A stretch of DNA of 64,000 nucleotides from Nocardiopsis suaedae (GCF_027706745.1 NZ_JAQFWP010000040.1:1-64000); one strand, 5' to 3'; shown: positions 56,301-64,000, numbered from the stretch's first letter. Numbers and translations: made by a program. The notes: generated from the letters alone by a model not told the origin.

Positions 56301-58825
56301 GCACCCGCCTGGCCTCGGCCGCCGTCCCCTTCGACCGCCTGGCCCAGGCCCTGCAGGGACTGGCCCACGTCGCCGACGGCGCCCAGGCCCTGGCCGCCGA
56401 CATCTACCTGGCCTGGGAGGACCAGCCCGCCGACGCCTCCGACACCGCCCGGGCCCTCTCCCACGTCCTCGAACAGGCCGACCTGCCGCCCGCCGTCGAG
56501 CGCATCACCACCACCGTGGCCGGAAGCGGCGGCGCCGTCATGCACCACCACTTCACCTTCGCCCCCGACCCGGCCCGCGGGCACCGCATGGCCGAGCAGC
56601 GCCTCATCCGCGGCCTGCACCCCCACATCGCCGCCCGCATGCAGATCGAACGCTTCGCCGACTTCGACCTGACCCGCCTGCCCTCCACCGACGAAGAGGT
56701 CTACCTCTTCCAGGCACGCGCCACCACCGACGCCTCCGACGAGCGCCTCCTGGCCTTCGCCCAGGTGCGCGACCTGACCGAGCTGCGCGAGCACGACGGC
56801 CGCCTGGTGGCCCTGCCCACCGCCGAGGACACCCTGGCCGCCTGCCTGGACTCCATCCGCCGCGCCCAGGCCCAGCGCCCGGCCCGGGGCCGCCTGGCCA
56901 ACAACCGCATCGTCATCTACGTGTGGCCCCCCTCCACCCTGACCCGCGACGAGATGGAGATGATCGCCGACCGGCTGCGCCCCACCACCGCCGGGGCCGG
57001 CCTGGAGGAGATCTGCTTCATCGGCCGCCAGCGCGACCCCGACACCGGCGCCCTGACCAAGATGGCCGTGCGCATCGCCTTCGACGCCGCCGGCCGCGCC
57101 GAGCTCACCGTCGGCCCGCCCTCCGACGAGCCCGTCCGCCCCCAGGACGCCTACCGCCAGAAGGTGCTGCGCGCCGCCCGCCGCAACACCGTCTACCCCT
57201 ACGAGCTGACCGGCATGCTCGGCGACTTCACCGAGCACGACCTCGACGCCCAGGGCCGCCTGGCCCCGGTGGACCGCCCCAAGGGCCGCAACACCGCCGC
57301 CATCGTCGCCGGAACCGTCACCACCCCCACCGCCAAGCACCCCGACGGCATCACCCGCGTGGTCCTGCTCGGCGACCCCACCAAGTCCCTGGGCGCCCTG
57401 TCCGAGCCCGAGTGCCGCCGCGTCATCGCCGCCCTGGACCTGGCCGAGAACAGGGGCCTGCCCCTGGAGTGGTACGCCCTGTCGGCCGGCGCCCGCATCT
57501 CCATGGACTCCGGAACCGAGAACATGGACTGGGTGGCCGCCGCCCTGCGCCGCATCGTCACCTTCACCCAGGCCGGCGGCGAGATCAACGTGGTCGTGGC
57601 CGGCATCAACGTCGGCGCACAGCCCTACTGGAACGCCGAGGCCACCATGCTCATGCACACCAAGGGCGTGCTGGTGATGACCCCCGACTCGGCCATGGTC
57701 CTCACCGGCAAGCAGTCCCTGGACTTCTCCGGCGGCGTCTCGGCCGAGGACAACTTCGGCATCGGCGGCCACGACCGCATCATGGGCCCCAACGGCCAGG
57801 CCCAGTACTGGGCCCCCGACCTGCCCGCCGCCCACGGCGTGCTCATGTCCCACTACGACCACGCCTACATCGCCCCCGGCGAGCAGGGGCCCCGCACCGC
57901 CGCCACCGACGACCCCGACGGCCGCGACATCCGCGACTACCCCCACACCGCCGAGGGCAGCGACTTCACCACCGTCGGCCAGATCTTCTCGGCCGAGCAC
58001 AACCCCGACCGCAAGAAGCCCTTCGACATCCGCACCGTCATGCGCGCCCTGTCCGACCAGGACCACCCCGCCCTGGAGCGGTGGGCCGACATGGCCGACG
58101 CCCACAACGCCGTGGTGCAGGACGTCCACCTGGGCGGGGCGCCGGTGTGCCTGCTGGGCATCGAGTCCAAGTCCCTGCCCCGCCACGGGTTCCCGCCCAC
58201 CGACGGCCCCGACGCCTACACCGCCGGGACCCTCTTCCCCCAGGCCTCCAAGAAGGCCGCGCGCGCCATCAACGCCGCCAGCGGCAACCGGCCCCTGGTG
58301 GTGCTGGCCAACCTGTCGGGCTTCGACGGCTCCCCCGAGTCGATGCGCAGGCTGCAGCTGGAGTACGGCGCCGAGATCGGCCGGGCCATCGTCAACTTCC
58401 AGGGCCCGATCGTCTTCTGCGTCATCTCCCGCTACCACGGCGGGGCGTTCGTGGTCTTCTCCAAGGCCCTCAACCCCAACATGACCGTGCTGGCCCTGGA
58501 GGGCTCCCGCGCCTCGGTGCTGGGCGGCGCCCCGGCCGCCGCGGTCGTCTTCTCCGGCGAGGTCGACTCCCGCACCGCCGCCGACGGGCGCATCCAGGCC
58601 CAGCAGGAGCGCCTGGCCTCGGCCGAGGGCACCGAGCGCGCCGCCCTGGCCGCCGAGCTGGAGGAGCTGCGCGCCACGGTGCGCGCCGAGAAGCTGGGCG
58701 AGGTCGCCGCCGAATTCGACGCGGTGCACAGCATCCGGCGCGCGGTGGAGGTGGGCTCGGTCGACGAGGTCATCAGCGCCGAGCAGATGCGCCCGCGCAT
58801 CATCGAGGCCCTGCGCCGCGGCTGA
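53372..58825 (+). CDS. Single-chain biotin-dependent long-chain acyl-CoA carboxylase
   Basis: An 1817-residue multidomain carboxylase. Biotin carboxylase opens it (IAIVNRGEAAMRLIHAARDL, ATP-grasp loop KAAAGGGGRGIR near 165, FLEVNTRLQVEHPITE near 290-307). A biotin carrier segment follows with LESMKMETV (biotin Lys near 620). The C-terminal half is a carboxyltransferase: SGARISMDSGTENMDW and VLANLSGFDGSPESMRRLQL near 1640, with SRYHGGAFVVFSKALNPNMT. The organisation matches the single-chain LCC described from mycobacteria, which carboxylates long-chain acyl-CoA. TTG at 53372 is chosen because the conserved FTTIAIVNRGEAA follows directly. Terminator at 58844-58872. Confidence 0.93.
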   Translation: MFTTIAIVNRGEAAMRLIHAARDLSARTGTPVQTVALHTDVDRTAAFVREADTAYEIGPAAQRPYLDLKALERALVDTGADAAWVGWGFVAEDPAFAELCDQLGITFIGPSAQAMRDLGDKIGAKLLAEQVGVPVAPWSRGAVATLDDALAAASGIGYPLMLKAAAGGGGRGIRVINDADELAEAFDRTSAEAARAFGSGTVFLERLVTGARHVEVQVIADGQGTAWALGVRDCSIQRRNQKIIEESASPLLDADQTAELKASAERLALAVGYRGAATVEFLYHPGERLFAFLEVNTRLQVEHPITESTTGIDLVAAQLSVAAGHPLTGVAPHERGHAVEARLNAEDPDRDFAPCPGRIARLELPAGPGIRVDTGVAEGDTIPAEFDSMIAKIIAHGRDRDEALARLRRALRETTVVIDGGATNKSFVLDLLDQPEVTGATADTGWIDRVRAQGRLSGAPHAAVALTAAAIEAYEEEEGAARDHLLATAFGGRPQARHETGRPLALKLRGATYQVLLARTGADRFRAHITSGEHTATAQVHLHRHDAHTGQITVNGHRHRLLTATHGPVHLVEVDGTAHRISRDEGGVVRSPAPALVVATPLQVGQTVDAGAPVLVLESMKMETVLTAPFDARLAESQVQIGSQVETGAALLRLEPLSDTGDAPAQQAAELDLPEPGPAPLAQRLAEGRADLRARMLGFDADPADPDRALARYLDDRKAAAAAGASPLADELGIIEAFADLAELSRNRPAEGEAAGDKRVHSTREHFHTYLQSLDLDRAGLPEAFRTRLARALAHYGITATDRTPALEAAVFRIFLAQQRAAADARTVAALLRTWLDEPAPDHTLRESTGLALERLIAATQVRFPQLADLARGVVFAWFAQPLLRRNRARVYADVRRHLRHLDAHPRSPDRAERIAHMVRSTEPLVRLLGRRLARGTADNSAMLEVLTRRYYGNKGLTGVHTTRAAGCDFTLAQRDGTRLASAAVPFDRLAQALQGLAHVADGAQALAADIYLAWEDQPADASDTARALSHVLEQADLPPAVERITTTVAGSGGAVMHHHFTFAPDPARGHRMAEQRLIRGLHPHIAARMQIERFADFDLTRLPSTDEEVYLFQARATTDASDERLLAFAQVRDLTELREHDGRLVALPTAEDTLAACLDSIRRAQAQRPARGRLANNRIVIYVWPPSTLTRDEMEMIADRLRPTTAGAGLEEICFIGRQRDPDTGALTKMAVRIAFDAAGRAELTVGPPSDEPVRPQDAYRQKVLRAARRNTVYPYELTGMLGDFTEHDLDAQGRLAPVDRPKGRNTAAIVAGTVTTPTAKHPDGITRVVLLGDPTKSLGALSEPECRRVIAALDLAENRGLPLEWYALSAGARISMDSGTENMDWVAAALRRIVTFTQAGGEINVVVAGINVGAQPYWNAEATMLMHTKGVLVMTPDSAMVLTGKQSLDFSGGVSAEDNFGIGGHDRIMGPNGQAQYWAPDLPAAHGVLMSHYDHAYIAPGEQGPRTAATDDPDGRDIRDYPHTAEGSDFTTVGQIFSAEHNPDRKKPFDIRTVMRALSDQDHPALERWADMADAHNAVVQDVHLGGAPVCLLGIESKSLPRHGFPPTDGPDAYTAGTLFPQASKKAARAINAASGNRPLVVLANLSGFDGSPESMRRLQLEYGAEIGRAIVNFQGPIVFCVISRYHGGAFVVFSKALNPNMTVLALEGSRASVLGGAPAAAVVFSGEVDSRTAADGRIQAQQERLASAEGTERAALAAELEELRATVRAEKLGEVAAEFDAVHSIRRAVEVGSVDEVISAEQMRPRIIEALRRG

Positions 58826-59402
58826 CCCGCCGGCCCGGGCCCCGGGGGCCGCACCCGCCGGGTGCGGCCCCCTCCTGTATCCGCGGCCGCCCGCCGCGCC
58901 ACAGGGGCCGGGCCAGGCCGGCCCCCAGCAGGGCTCCGGCGCTGTTGAGCAGGACGTCGTCCACCGAGGCCACATGCCCGTCGGCCACCAGGTACTGGAG
59001 AGTCTCCACCACCGCCGACACCGCGGCCGCGGCGGCCAGGACGCGGACCCACCGGGCCAGGCGGCGGCCCAGCGCCAGCGGCAGGACAGCGCCCAGGGGC
59101 ACGAACAGCGCCGCGTTCCCCCCGCTCTGCACCAGCCCCGTCACCCCCAGGCCGGTGGCGGCGATGTCGCGGAGGGGCGCCAGCTCCACCGCCTTCACGC
59201 TCCCAGGGGTGAACAGCGTGACCGCGGCGATCCCCAGCAGCGCGCACACGGCCAGGACATCGGCCGCGCTGTCCAGGGCCGCACGGCCCCACCGGCCGTG
59301 CCCGCGCCCGCGCATCCACACCAGCACGGCCAAGGCCGCGGCCCACACAGGCCAGAGCACCACGACCGCGTCCACCGCGGCAGTGGCCGAAGACCATCCC
59401 AT
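58800..59402 (-). CDS. VanZ-family membrane protein
   Basis: A 200-residue protein with four to five hydrophobic helices: AAVDAVVVLWPVWAAALAVL, VCALLGIAAVTLFTPGSVKA and FVPLGAVLPLALGRRLARWV, then VSAVVETLQYLVADGHVASV, DDVLLNSAGALLGAG. The last is the VanZ-family DDVxxNxxG motif. VanZ-like proteins have been linked to glycopeptide or lipoglycopeptide tolerance and membrane surface, but many are of unknown role. ATG 59402. Its last 26 bases overlap the carboxylase end in antisense, and the terminator stem of that gene falls inside its tail. The poly-C tract lies 44 bp upstream. Confidence 0.82.
   Translation of the reverse strand: MGWSSATAAVDAVVVLWPVWAAALAVLVWMRGRGHGRWGRAALDSAADVLAVCALLGIAAVTLFTPGSVKAVELAPLRDIAATGLGVTGLVQSGGNAALFVPLGAVLPLALGRRLARWVRVLAAAAAVSAVVETLQYLVADGHVASVDDVLLNSAGALLGAGLARPLWRGGRPRIQEGAAPGGCGPRGPGRRVSRGAGPR
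58844..58872 (+). terminator. Hairpin after the carboxylase gene
   Basis: GGGGGCCGCACC pairs with GGTGCGGCCCCC around a CGCCG loop, starting 19 bases after the carboxylase stop. It falls within the tail of the convergent VanZ gene. Confidence 0.75.
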
Positions 59403-59445
59403 GGCCCAGGACCCAACCACACCGGCCCCAAAGCACGGCCAGGCG

Positions 59446-59461
59446 CCCCCCCCCCCCCCCC
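59446..59461. repeat. Poly-C tract (16 C)
   Basis: Sixteen consecutive C bases, preceded by AGGCG. On the minus strand this is poly-G 44 bp upstream of the VanZ ATG. Such a long homopolymer is rare in this window. It could be a slippage-prone (phase-variable) site affecting VanZ expression or an extended N-terminus, or a sequencing artefact in its length. Confidence 0.85.
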
Positions 59462-59678
59462 GCCTCGGTGGGCGCGGCCCGCCTGCGCCACCCGCACACA
59501 GCGACCCCACGGCCGACTCCCCGCTGGGCGCCGACACGGCCCGCAGCGTTCTGGCGCACACCGCGGCCGAGTCCTCCAACCCCGCCCATCTGCGCGTCCT
59601 GCAACGGGTCAACGACCTGCTCGCCCACGACGAGGACGCCCAGGACGCACGGGTCCGGGGCGCCGCTACGATCGCCGC

Positions 59679-60359
59679 ATGCGCGACACCGCCCCCGCCT
59701 TCACCGCGCTCCTGGTCGACTGGCGCGGAACCCTCGCCCTCCCCCTGACCCCGCGCCGGTGGGTCGACACCGCCCTGCAGGAGCTACGGCGCCCGCCCGG
59801 CGACGCCGACACGGTCCTGGCCCGCCTGGAGGCCGCGGACGCCCACCGCCTCCTGCTCACCCCCGGCATGGACGCCGACCCCGCCCTGCACCGCGACCTC
59901 TACCACCGCGTCCTGGCCCGCGCGGGCATCGACCCTGAGCTGGCGGCCGCCCTGTACCGCATCGAATCCGACCCCGCCCACGACCTCTTCGCCGCCGACG
60001 CCCCGGCCTTCCTCGCCCGCGCCCGGGGCGCCGGCGTGCGCACCGTGGTCGTCAGCGACGTCCACGTCGACATCCGGCCCCGCTTCGCCGCGGCCGGACT
60101 GGCCGACCACGTCGACGCCTTCGCGCTGTCCTTCGAGGCGGGCGCCGAAAAACCCGACCCGCGCCTGTTCGAGGCCGCCCTGGACAAGGCCGGGGCCCAC
60201 CCCGCCCAGGCGCTGATGGTCGGCGACCGCCCCACCCACGACGGGGGCGCCGCGGACCTGGGCATCGCCACGCTGCTGCTGCCGCCGCTGCGCACCGCCC
60301 AGGACCGCAGGCTGCACCTGGCCGAGGCGCTGCTCCACACCCCCGCCCCCCGGGGCTGA
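59679..60359 (+). CDS. HAD-family hydrolase
   Basis: A 226-residue HAD phosphatase-like protein. Motif I reads TALLVDWRGTLALP, where Asp and the residue two on (WRG) are altered: the second Asp is replaced by Arg, so catalysis may differ. Motif II is RTVVVSDVHVD, the Lys of motif III is in GAEKPDPRLFEAALDKAG, and motif IV is LMVGDRPTHDGGAADLG. The ATG at 59679 is preceded by unsupported sequence from which a plus-strand frame (SVLAHTAAESSNPAHLRVLQ) might be a gene remnant. Confidence 0.82.
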   Translation: MRDTAPAFTALLVDWRGTLALPLTPRRWVDTALQELRRPPGDADTVLARLEAADAHRLLLTPGMDADPALHRDLYHRVLARAGIDPELAAALYRIESDPAHDLFAADAPAFLARARGAGVRTVVVSDVHVDIRPRFAAAGLADHVDAFALSFEAGAEKPDPRLFEAALDKAGAHPAQALMVGDRPTHDGGAADLGIATLLLPPLRTAQDRRLHLAEALLHTPAPRG

Positions 60360-60386
60360 CGGACCGCCCCCCGGGGCCGGGGCGCC

Positions 60387-61259
60387 TCACCCGGTGAAGG
60401 CCGCCGCGTGCGCGCGGGCGAAGTCGGCCACACCCTGCGGGGCCCGGCCCAGCAGGCGCTCGGCGTCCCGGGTGGTGAAGTCACCCCACCCCCGGGCGAA
60501 CGCCGCCGAGTACTCGCCCACCATGTCCGCGATCCACTCGTCGGCGCCCACCGCCAGCAGCGCCGCGCGCTTGTCGGCCGGCGAAACCGGCCGGTAGGCC
60601 ACCGGCCGCCCCAGCGCCTGCCCCATCCGCTCGGCCGCCTCGGCCAGGCTCAGCGACTCCGGACCGGTCAGCGTGTAGGTGCGCCCGGCGTGCACGCCCG
60701 GCGGATCGGCCAGCACACGCGCCGCGCAGCCCGCCACGTCCTCGGCGGCCACCATCCCCAGCCGCCCCTGCCCCATGTCCATGCCGAACCCGCCGCTCGC
60801 GCGCACCTCGGCGGCCTCGCCCAGCAGGTTGTCCATGAACCACATGGGCCGCAGCACGGTCCACTCCAGGCCCGAGGCCTGCGTCTCGGCGTCCGACAGG
60901 GCGTGCAGGCGCCCGCTGCGGGTGGGGGCGTCGTGCGCGGCGCCCACCGCCGACAGGCGCACCACCCGCTCGGCCCCGGCCCGCCGGGCCGCCCACAGCG
61001 CGTTCATGCTGTGCTCGGGGGCGCGCGGCCCGTTGGGCACCAGCAGCCACACGTCCTGCACCCCCTCCATGGCCGGGCCCAGCGTGTCCGGGCGCCCCAG
61101 GTCCCCGGCCACCACCTCGGCCCCGGCGGCGCGCGCCGCGTCGGCCTTGGCAGGGTCGCGCACCAGGGCGCGCAGGTCCGCGTCGGCGCCCTGCAAGCGG
61201 CCCATCAGGGCGGTGGACACGGTTCCGGTGGCCCCGGTGATCAGCACGGTGCGGGTCAT
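60387..61259 (-). CDS. NmrA-like NAD(P)H-binding protein
   Basis: A 290-residue atypical SDR: VLITGATGTVSTALMGRLQG is the NADP-binding motif, then GDLGRPDTLGPAMEGVQDVW, LRPMWFMDNLLGEAAEVRAS and the C-terminal YTLTGPESLSLAEAAERMGQ. The NmrA/QOR2-like family reduces quinones or senses redox state. ATG 61259 overlaps the stop of the upstream EamA gene by four bases (ATGA). The two form an operon under the divergent MarR regulator. Confidence 0.91.
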   Translation of the reverse strand: MTRTVLITGATGTVSTALMGRLQGADADLRALVRDPAKADAARAAGAEVVAGDLGRPDTLGPAMEGVQDVWLLVPNGPRAPEHSMNALWAARRAGAERVVRLSAVGAAHDAPTRSGRLHALSDAETQASGLEWTVLRPMWFMDNLLGEAAEVRASGGFGMDMGQGRLGMVAAEDVAGCAARVLADPPGVHAGRTYTLTGPESLSLAEAAERMGQALGRPVAYRPVSPADKRAALLAVGADEWIADMVGEYSAAFARGWGDFTTRDAERLLGRAPQGVADFARAHAAAFTG

Positions 61260-62227
61260 GTCGCTCGTCCTCCTCGTTCGGGCCCTACGGCCGGTTCGGG
61301 TTCGGCGGGTTCGGGTCGGGGTTCGCCCGCACCGCGGCGGCGCAGGCGGGGGTCGAGCTGGGCGGCGGCCACGGCGGCCAGCGCCAGGGCGAACCCGGCG
61401 CCCTGGCTGCCGGTCAGGTCCTCGCCCAGCAGCAGGTGTCCCAGCGCCGCCGCCACCACCGGGGACAGCAGCGGCAGGAAGGACACCGCCACCACGGGCA
61501 GGCGTCCGATGCCGTGGAACCACAGCGGGTAGCTCAGGGCGGCCCCCACCACGCCCAGCCACAGGTACCCGGCCACCGCGCGCGGCTCGGCCATCCCGGC
61601 GGGCACCCCTTCCAGGGCCAGCGCCACCGGGAGCAGCACCAGCCCTCCGGCGGTCAGCTGCCAGGCGGCGAAGGCGGTGGGGCCCACCCCCTCGGGGCGG
61701 CCCCACCGCTTGGTGAGCACGATCCCGGCGGCCAGGCACACGGCCGCACCGGTGCCGGCGGCGGTGCCCAGGGGGTCGACGGGGGCCGGGCCGGCGCCCA
61801 CGACCAGGGCGACCCCGGCGATCCCGGCCAGGGCCCAGCCCAGCCGCCAGGCGGTGGGGCGCTCGCCCAGCAGGGCGAAGGCCAGGACGACGGCGGCCAG
61901 CGGCTGCACGGCGGTCAGGGTGGCGGCCACGCCGCCGGGCAGCCGGTAGGCGGCGGCGAACAGCAGGGCGAACAGCGCGCCGATGTTGAGGGTGCCCAGG
62001 ACCAGGGCGCGCCAGGCCCAGTGGCCGCGGGGCAGGGTGCCGGTGAGGGCGAGCAGGACGAGCCCGGCGGGCAGGGCGCGCAGCACGCCCGAGGCCAGGG
62101 GCGCCCCGGGCGGCAGGAGTTCGGTGGTGACCAGGTAGGTGGTGCCCCAGGCGGCGGGGACGGCGGCGGTGAGCGCGGTCAGGCCGGCCCGGGCCGCGGC
62201 GGTGTCGGGGGGTCGGGGGGAGGGCAC
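61256..62227 (-). CDS. EamA-family (DMT) transporter
   Basis: A 323-residue ten-helix transporter of the drug/metabolite superfamily: AVPAAWGTTYLVTTELLPPG, FALLFAAAYRLPGGVAATLT, VQPLAAVVLAFALLGERPTA and, in the second repeat, VVAVSFLPLLSPVVAAALGH. The repeated EamA domains are clear. I prefer GTG at 62227 (six bases after AGAGG) over TTG at 62233. It heads the operon with the NmrA-like gene; MarR boxes in the promoter point to substrate-induced export. Confidence 0.91.
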   Translation of the reverse strand: MPSPRPPDTAAARAGLTALTAAVPAAWGTTYLVTTELLPPGAPLASGVLRALPAGLVLLALTGTLPRGHWAWRALVLGTLNIGALFALLFAAAYRLPGGVAATLTAVQPLAAVVLAFALLGERPTAWRLGWALAGIAGVALVVGAGPAPVDPLGTAAGTGAAVCLAAGIVLTKRWGRPEGVGPTAFAAWQLTAGGLVLLPVALALEGVPAGMAEPRAVAGYLWLGVVGAALSYPLWFHGIGRLPVVAVSFLPLLSPVVAAALGHLLLGEDLTGSQGAGFALALAAVAAAQLDPRLRRRGAGEPRPEPAEPEPAVGPERGGRAT

Positions 62228-62237
62228 GGACAACCTC

Positions 62238-62312
62238 TCAACGTTGAACTGTTTAACGTTGAGGAATGTACTCCGGCTGATACCGTGCCGTCAAACCCTT
62301 CAACATTGAGAG
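62238..62312. promoter_or_regulatory. MarR operators between marR and the EamA operon
   Basis: TCAACGTTGA (62238-62247) is a perfect palindrome and AACGTT recurs at 62255-62260. CAACATTGAGAGG at 62301 lies on the marR side. The spacing and repeated AACGTT fit autoregulation by the divergent MarR protein. Confidence 0.65.
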
Positions 62313-62321
62313 GAACCGGCC

Positions 62322-62837
62322 GTGCGCGACGCCGTCGACCGCATCCTGCACCAATGGGCCCACGCACGCCCCGACCTCGACCCCGCCCCCATGGGCGTCC
62401 TCGGCCGCCTCACCCGCCTCACCCGCATCGCCGAGACCCGCCTCAAAACCGTCTTCGCCCACCACGGCCTCGAACGCGGCGAATTCGACGTCCTTGCCAC
62501 CCTCCGACGCGCCGCACCCCCCGACGGCATGACCGCCGGAGCCCTCGCCCGCGCCTCCATGGTCACCTCCGGCGCCGTCACCAACCGCCTCGACCGCCTC
62601 GAAGCCAAAGGCCACATCACCCGCCGCACCGACCCCCACAACCGCCGCACCGTCGTCGTCGCCCTCACCCCCCAGGGCCGCGACCTCATCGACCGCGCCG
62701 TGACCGCCCACCTCGACAACGAACACCGCCTCCTGGCCGCCCTCACCCCCGACCAGCGCGACGACCTCGCCCGCAACCTGCGCACCCTCCTCATCAGCCT
62801 CGGCGACACCGCCGACGACCACCCCGACCGGGACTGA
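62322..62837 (+). CDS. MarR-family transcriptional regulator
   Basis: A 171-residue MarR protein: ARHRLTRI-like start (PAPMGVLGRLTRLTRIAETR), then the wHTH LERGEFDVLATLRRAAPPDG, ALARASMVTSGAVTNRLDRL and EAKGHITRRTDPHNRRTVVV, the wing. GTG at 62322. It is divergent from the EamA-NmrA operon, with two AACGTT palindromes in the gap, so it is probably their repressor. Confidence 0.92.
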   Translation: MRDAVDRILHQWAHARPDLDPAPMGVLGRLTRLTRIAETRLKTVFAHHGLERGEFDVLATLRRAAPPDGMTAGALARASMVTSGAVTNRLDRLEAKGHITRRTDPHNRRTVVVALTPQGRDLIDRAVTAHLDNEHRLLAALTPDQRDDLARNLRTLLISLGDTADDHPDRD

Positions 62838-63066
62838 CCCGCACCGGCCATGGGGCGGGGCGACCGGAGGCCGCCCCGCCACGGCGCCTTCGTCCTCGGC
62901 CGCCACCGCACCGACCGCTTCATGAAGACCATGGACCTGATGATCCAGGGCCGCCACGCCGACGCCCGGGCCTGAGCACACACCCGGGCCCGCCCCCCCG
63001 CACACGAAAAAAGGCCCTGGCCCCCGCACACCGGGACCCAGGGCCGAACCGCACGGCGCCGTGCGG
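62838..63066. other. Gap with a short unrecognised frame and terminator
   Basis: A plus-strand frame, 62850-62974, ends GAFVLGRHRTDRFMKTMDLM, IQGRHADARA; it could be the end of a lost gene, but no family is recognised. A hairpin (GGCCCTGG against CCAGGGCC, about 63014-63045) with an A-run before it serves as terminator for the minus-strand xylA gene. Confidence 0.4.
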
Positions 63067-64000
63067 CTACCCCCGCACACCCAACAGGTGCTCGGTCGCC
63101 AACTGGTCCAACCGCTCGAACCCGTACCCCCGCTCCCGCAGCTCCTCCACGTCCGGATCCGCCTCGGCCAACAGCCCCTTCACCGACTCCCCCTCACCCA
63201 GCGTCGGCACCGCCAGCTCACCCACCCGGGAGGCCTCCAACGCCTCGGCCACCTCCGGATCCGCCCGGAACGCCGCCGCCTTCTCCCGCAGGATCAGATA
63301 GTTGCGCATGCACGCCTGCGCCGACACCCACACCCCCGCATCGTCCTCGGTCCGCGGCGGCTTGAAGTCGAAGTGCCGCGGCCCCGCGTACCCCTCCCGC
63401 TCCAACAGGTCCACCAGGAAGAACGCCTCCCGCAGATCACCGCCCCCGAACCGCAGGTCCTGATCGAACTTCACCCCCCGCTGGCCGTTCAGGTCGATGT
63501 GGAACAACTTGCCGTGCCACAGCGCCTGCGCCACCCCGTGCACCATGTTCAGACCCGCCATCTGCTCATGGCCCACCTCCGGGTTCACCCCCACCATCTC
63601 CGGGTGCTCCAACTCCCCGATGAACGCCAGCGCATGCCCCACCGTCGGCAGCAGCACATCCCCCCGCGGCTCGTTCGGCTTGGGCTCCACCGCCAACCGC
63701 AGGTCATACCCCCGCTCCCGGATGAAGGCGCACAACACCTCGAACGCCTCCCGCAACCGGTCCAGCGCCGCACGGCCGTCCTTGCCCGCCTCGGTCTCGG
63801 CCCCGTCCTGGCCGCCCCAGCACACGTACGTGCGCGCCCCCAGCTCGGCCGCCAGATCGATGTTGGCCGCCGCCTTGCGCAGCGCCAGCCGCCGCACCCG
63901 GCGGCTGTTCGACGTGAACCCCCCGTCCCGGAACACCGGATCGGTGAACAGGTTCGTGGTGGCCATCGGCACCACCACCCCCGTCTCCTCCAACGCCCCG
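63067..64000 (-). CDS. xylA: Xylose isomerase (partial, runs off the right edge)
   Basis: About 311 codons of a 388-residue class I (Streptomyces-type) xylose isomerase; roughly 75 N-terminal residues lie beyond the edge. Metal-binding segments are visible: [55 protein letters not shown] and [10 protein letters not shown]. The enzyme converts D-xylose to D-xylulose and D-glucose to D-fructose. The C-terminus is [10 protein letters not shown]. The frame stays open to position 64000 with no start needed. Confidence 0.94.
   Translation of the reverse strand, partial: GALEETGVVVPMATTNLFTDPVFRDGGFTSNSRRVRRLALRKAAANIDLAAELGARTYVCWGGQDGAETEAGKDGRAALDRLREAFEVLCAFIRERGYDLRLAVEPKPNEPRGDVLLPTVGHALAFIGELEHPEMVGVNPEVGHEQMAGLNMVHGVAQALWHGKLFHIDLNGQRGVKFDQDLRFGGGDLREAFFLVDLLEREGYAGPRHFDFKPPRTEDDAGVWVSAQACMRNYLILREKAAAFRADPEVAEALEASRVGELAVPTLGEGESVKGLLAEADPDVEELRERGYGFERLDQLATEHLLGVRG

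Noticed and set aside
53345-58975. A minus-strand open frame of about 1876 codons antisense to the acyl-CoA carboxylase gene
   Set aside because: It is a composition shadow: Gly/Val/Ala-rich without domains, arising from the strong codon bias of the real gene on the plus strand.
53131-59748. A plus-strand frame of about 2205 codons overlapping the carboxylase
   Set aside because: It is Arg/Pro-rich and has no motif; the carboxylase frame has all the catalytic motifs.
1-64000. tRNA genes, rRNA genes, CRISPR array, prophage or plasmid hallmark
   Set aside because: None is visible: no evenly spaced repeats, no tRNA-like cloverleaf with a CCA end, and no integrase, terminase or replication gene.

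Overview
The window is very GC-rich actinomycete DNA. It encodes mycothiol-type DinB proteins, an F420-type luciferase-like oxidoreductase, a long single-chain acyl-CoA carboxylase and a Streptomyces-type xylose isomerase. GTG and TTG starts are frequent and GC-rich hairpins close many genes. Gene content and style suggest a Nocardiopsis-like or streptomycete-like filamentous actinomycete; the genus is inference. I found no rRNA, tRNA, CRISPR array, origin or prophage. It looks like an accessory chromosomal region built from small regulator-plus-enzyme cassettes, with scattered decayed genes and mobile-element debris.

Layout. 1-5.5 kb: an IS30-like transposase scrap, a PEP mutase-like protein, a VOC protein, a DinB protein, a dehalogenase-like hydrolase divergent from a CGNR regulator across a large palindromic operator, and an AraC regulator. 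5.6-11.6 kb: an NTF2-like protein, an aldo/keto reductase, a 299-bp MITE-like element with terminal inverted repeats and an 8-bp target duplication, a dicarboxylate symporter, a GNAT protein and the chromate transporter ChrA. 11.6-25 kb: divergent regulator/enzyme pairs (TetR/methyltransferase, PadR, WYL/FAD oxidase, TetR/epoxide hydrolase, LysR/MFS), a broken GntR pair, an LLM oxidoreductase, a MOSC protein and a lower-GC kilobase with two candidate tiny genes. 25.3-28.1 kb: a tight four-gene operon (TetR, FAD monooxygenase, HAD, GNAT). 28-35 kb: a broken aminoglycoside phosphotransferase gene, a second HAD protein, AraC-VOC, CPBP protease, TetR, SDR, an HTH-flavin protein and an unusual LOG-NUDIX fusion. 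35-42 kb: B3/4 and LysE genes divergent from a MocR regulator, a methyltransferase, two DJ-1-type proteins, a GNAT protein and gene remnants. 42-53 kb: a DEAD-box helicase with a strong terminator, a second TetR/epoxide hydrolase pair, a DinB protein, IS200/IS605 and histidine-kinase debris, MerR/MBL, TetR/TetX-like monooxygenase, and an Rrf2-SDR-NTF2 group. 53.4-58.8 kb: the 1817-residue acyl-CoA carboxylase. 58.8-64 kb: VanZ, a 16-base poly-C tract, HAD, NmrA and EamA opposite MarR, and xylA running off the right edge.

Functionally, most cassettes pair a one-component sensor with a detoxifying enzyme or exporter across a shared palindromic operator. Several circuits can be read directly: identical PadR boxes before padR and chrA; near-identical sites at two distant TetR/hydrolase loci; a MerR box with the 19-bp spacer typical of that family; GTAAC boxes around the Rrf2 group; and MarR boxes between marR and the EamA-NmrA operon. 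The most system-like novelty candidates are the LysE + B3/4 + MocR cassette, the LOG-NUDIX fusion with a degraded catalytic signature, and the MITE-like element.
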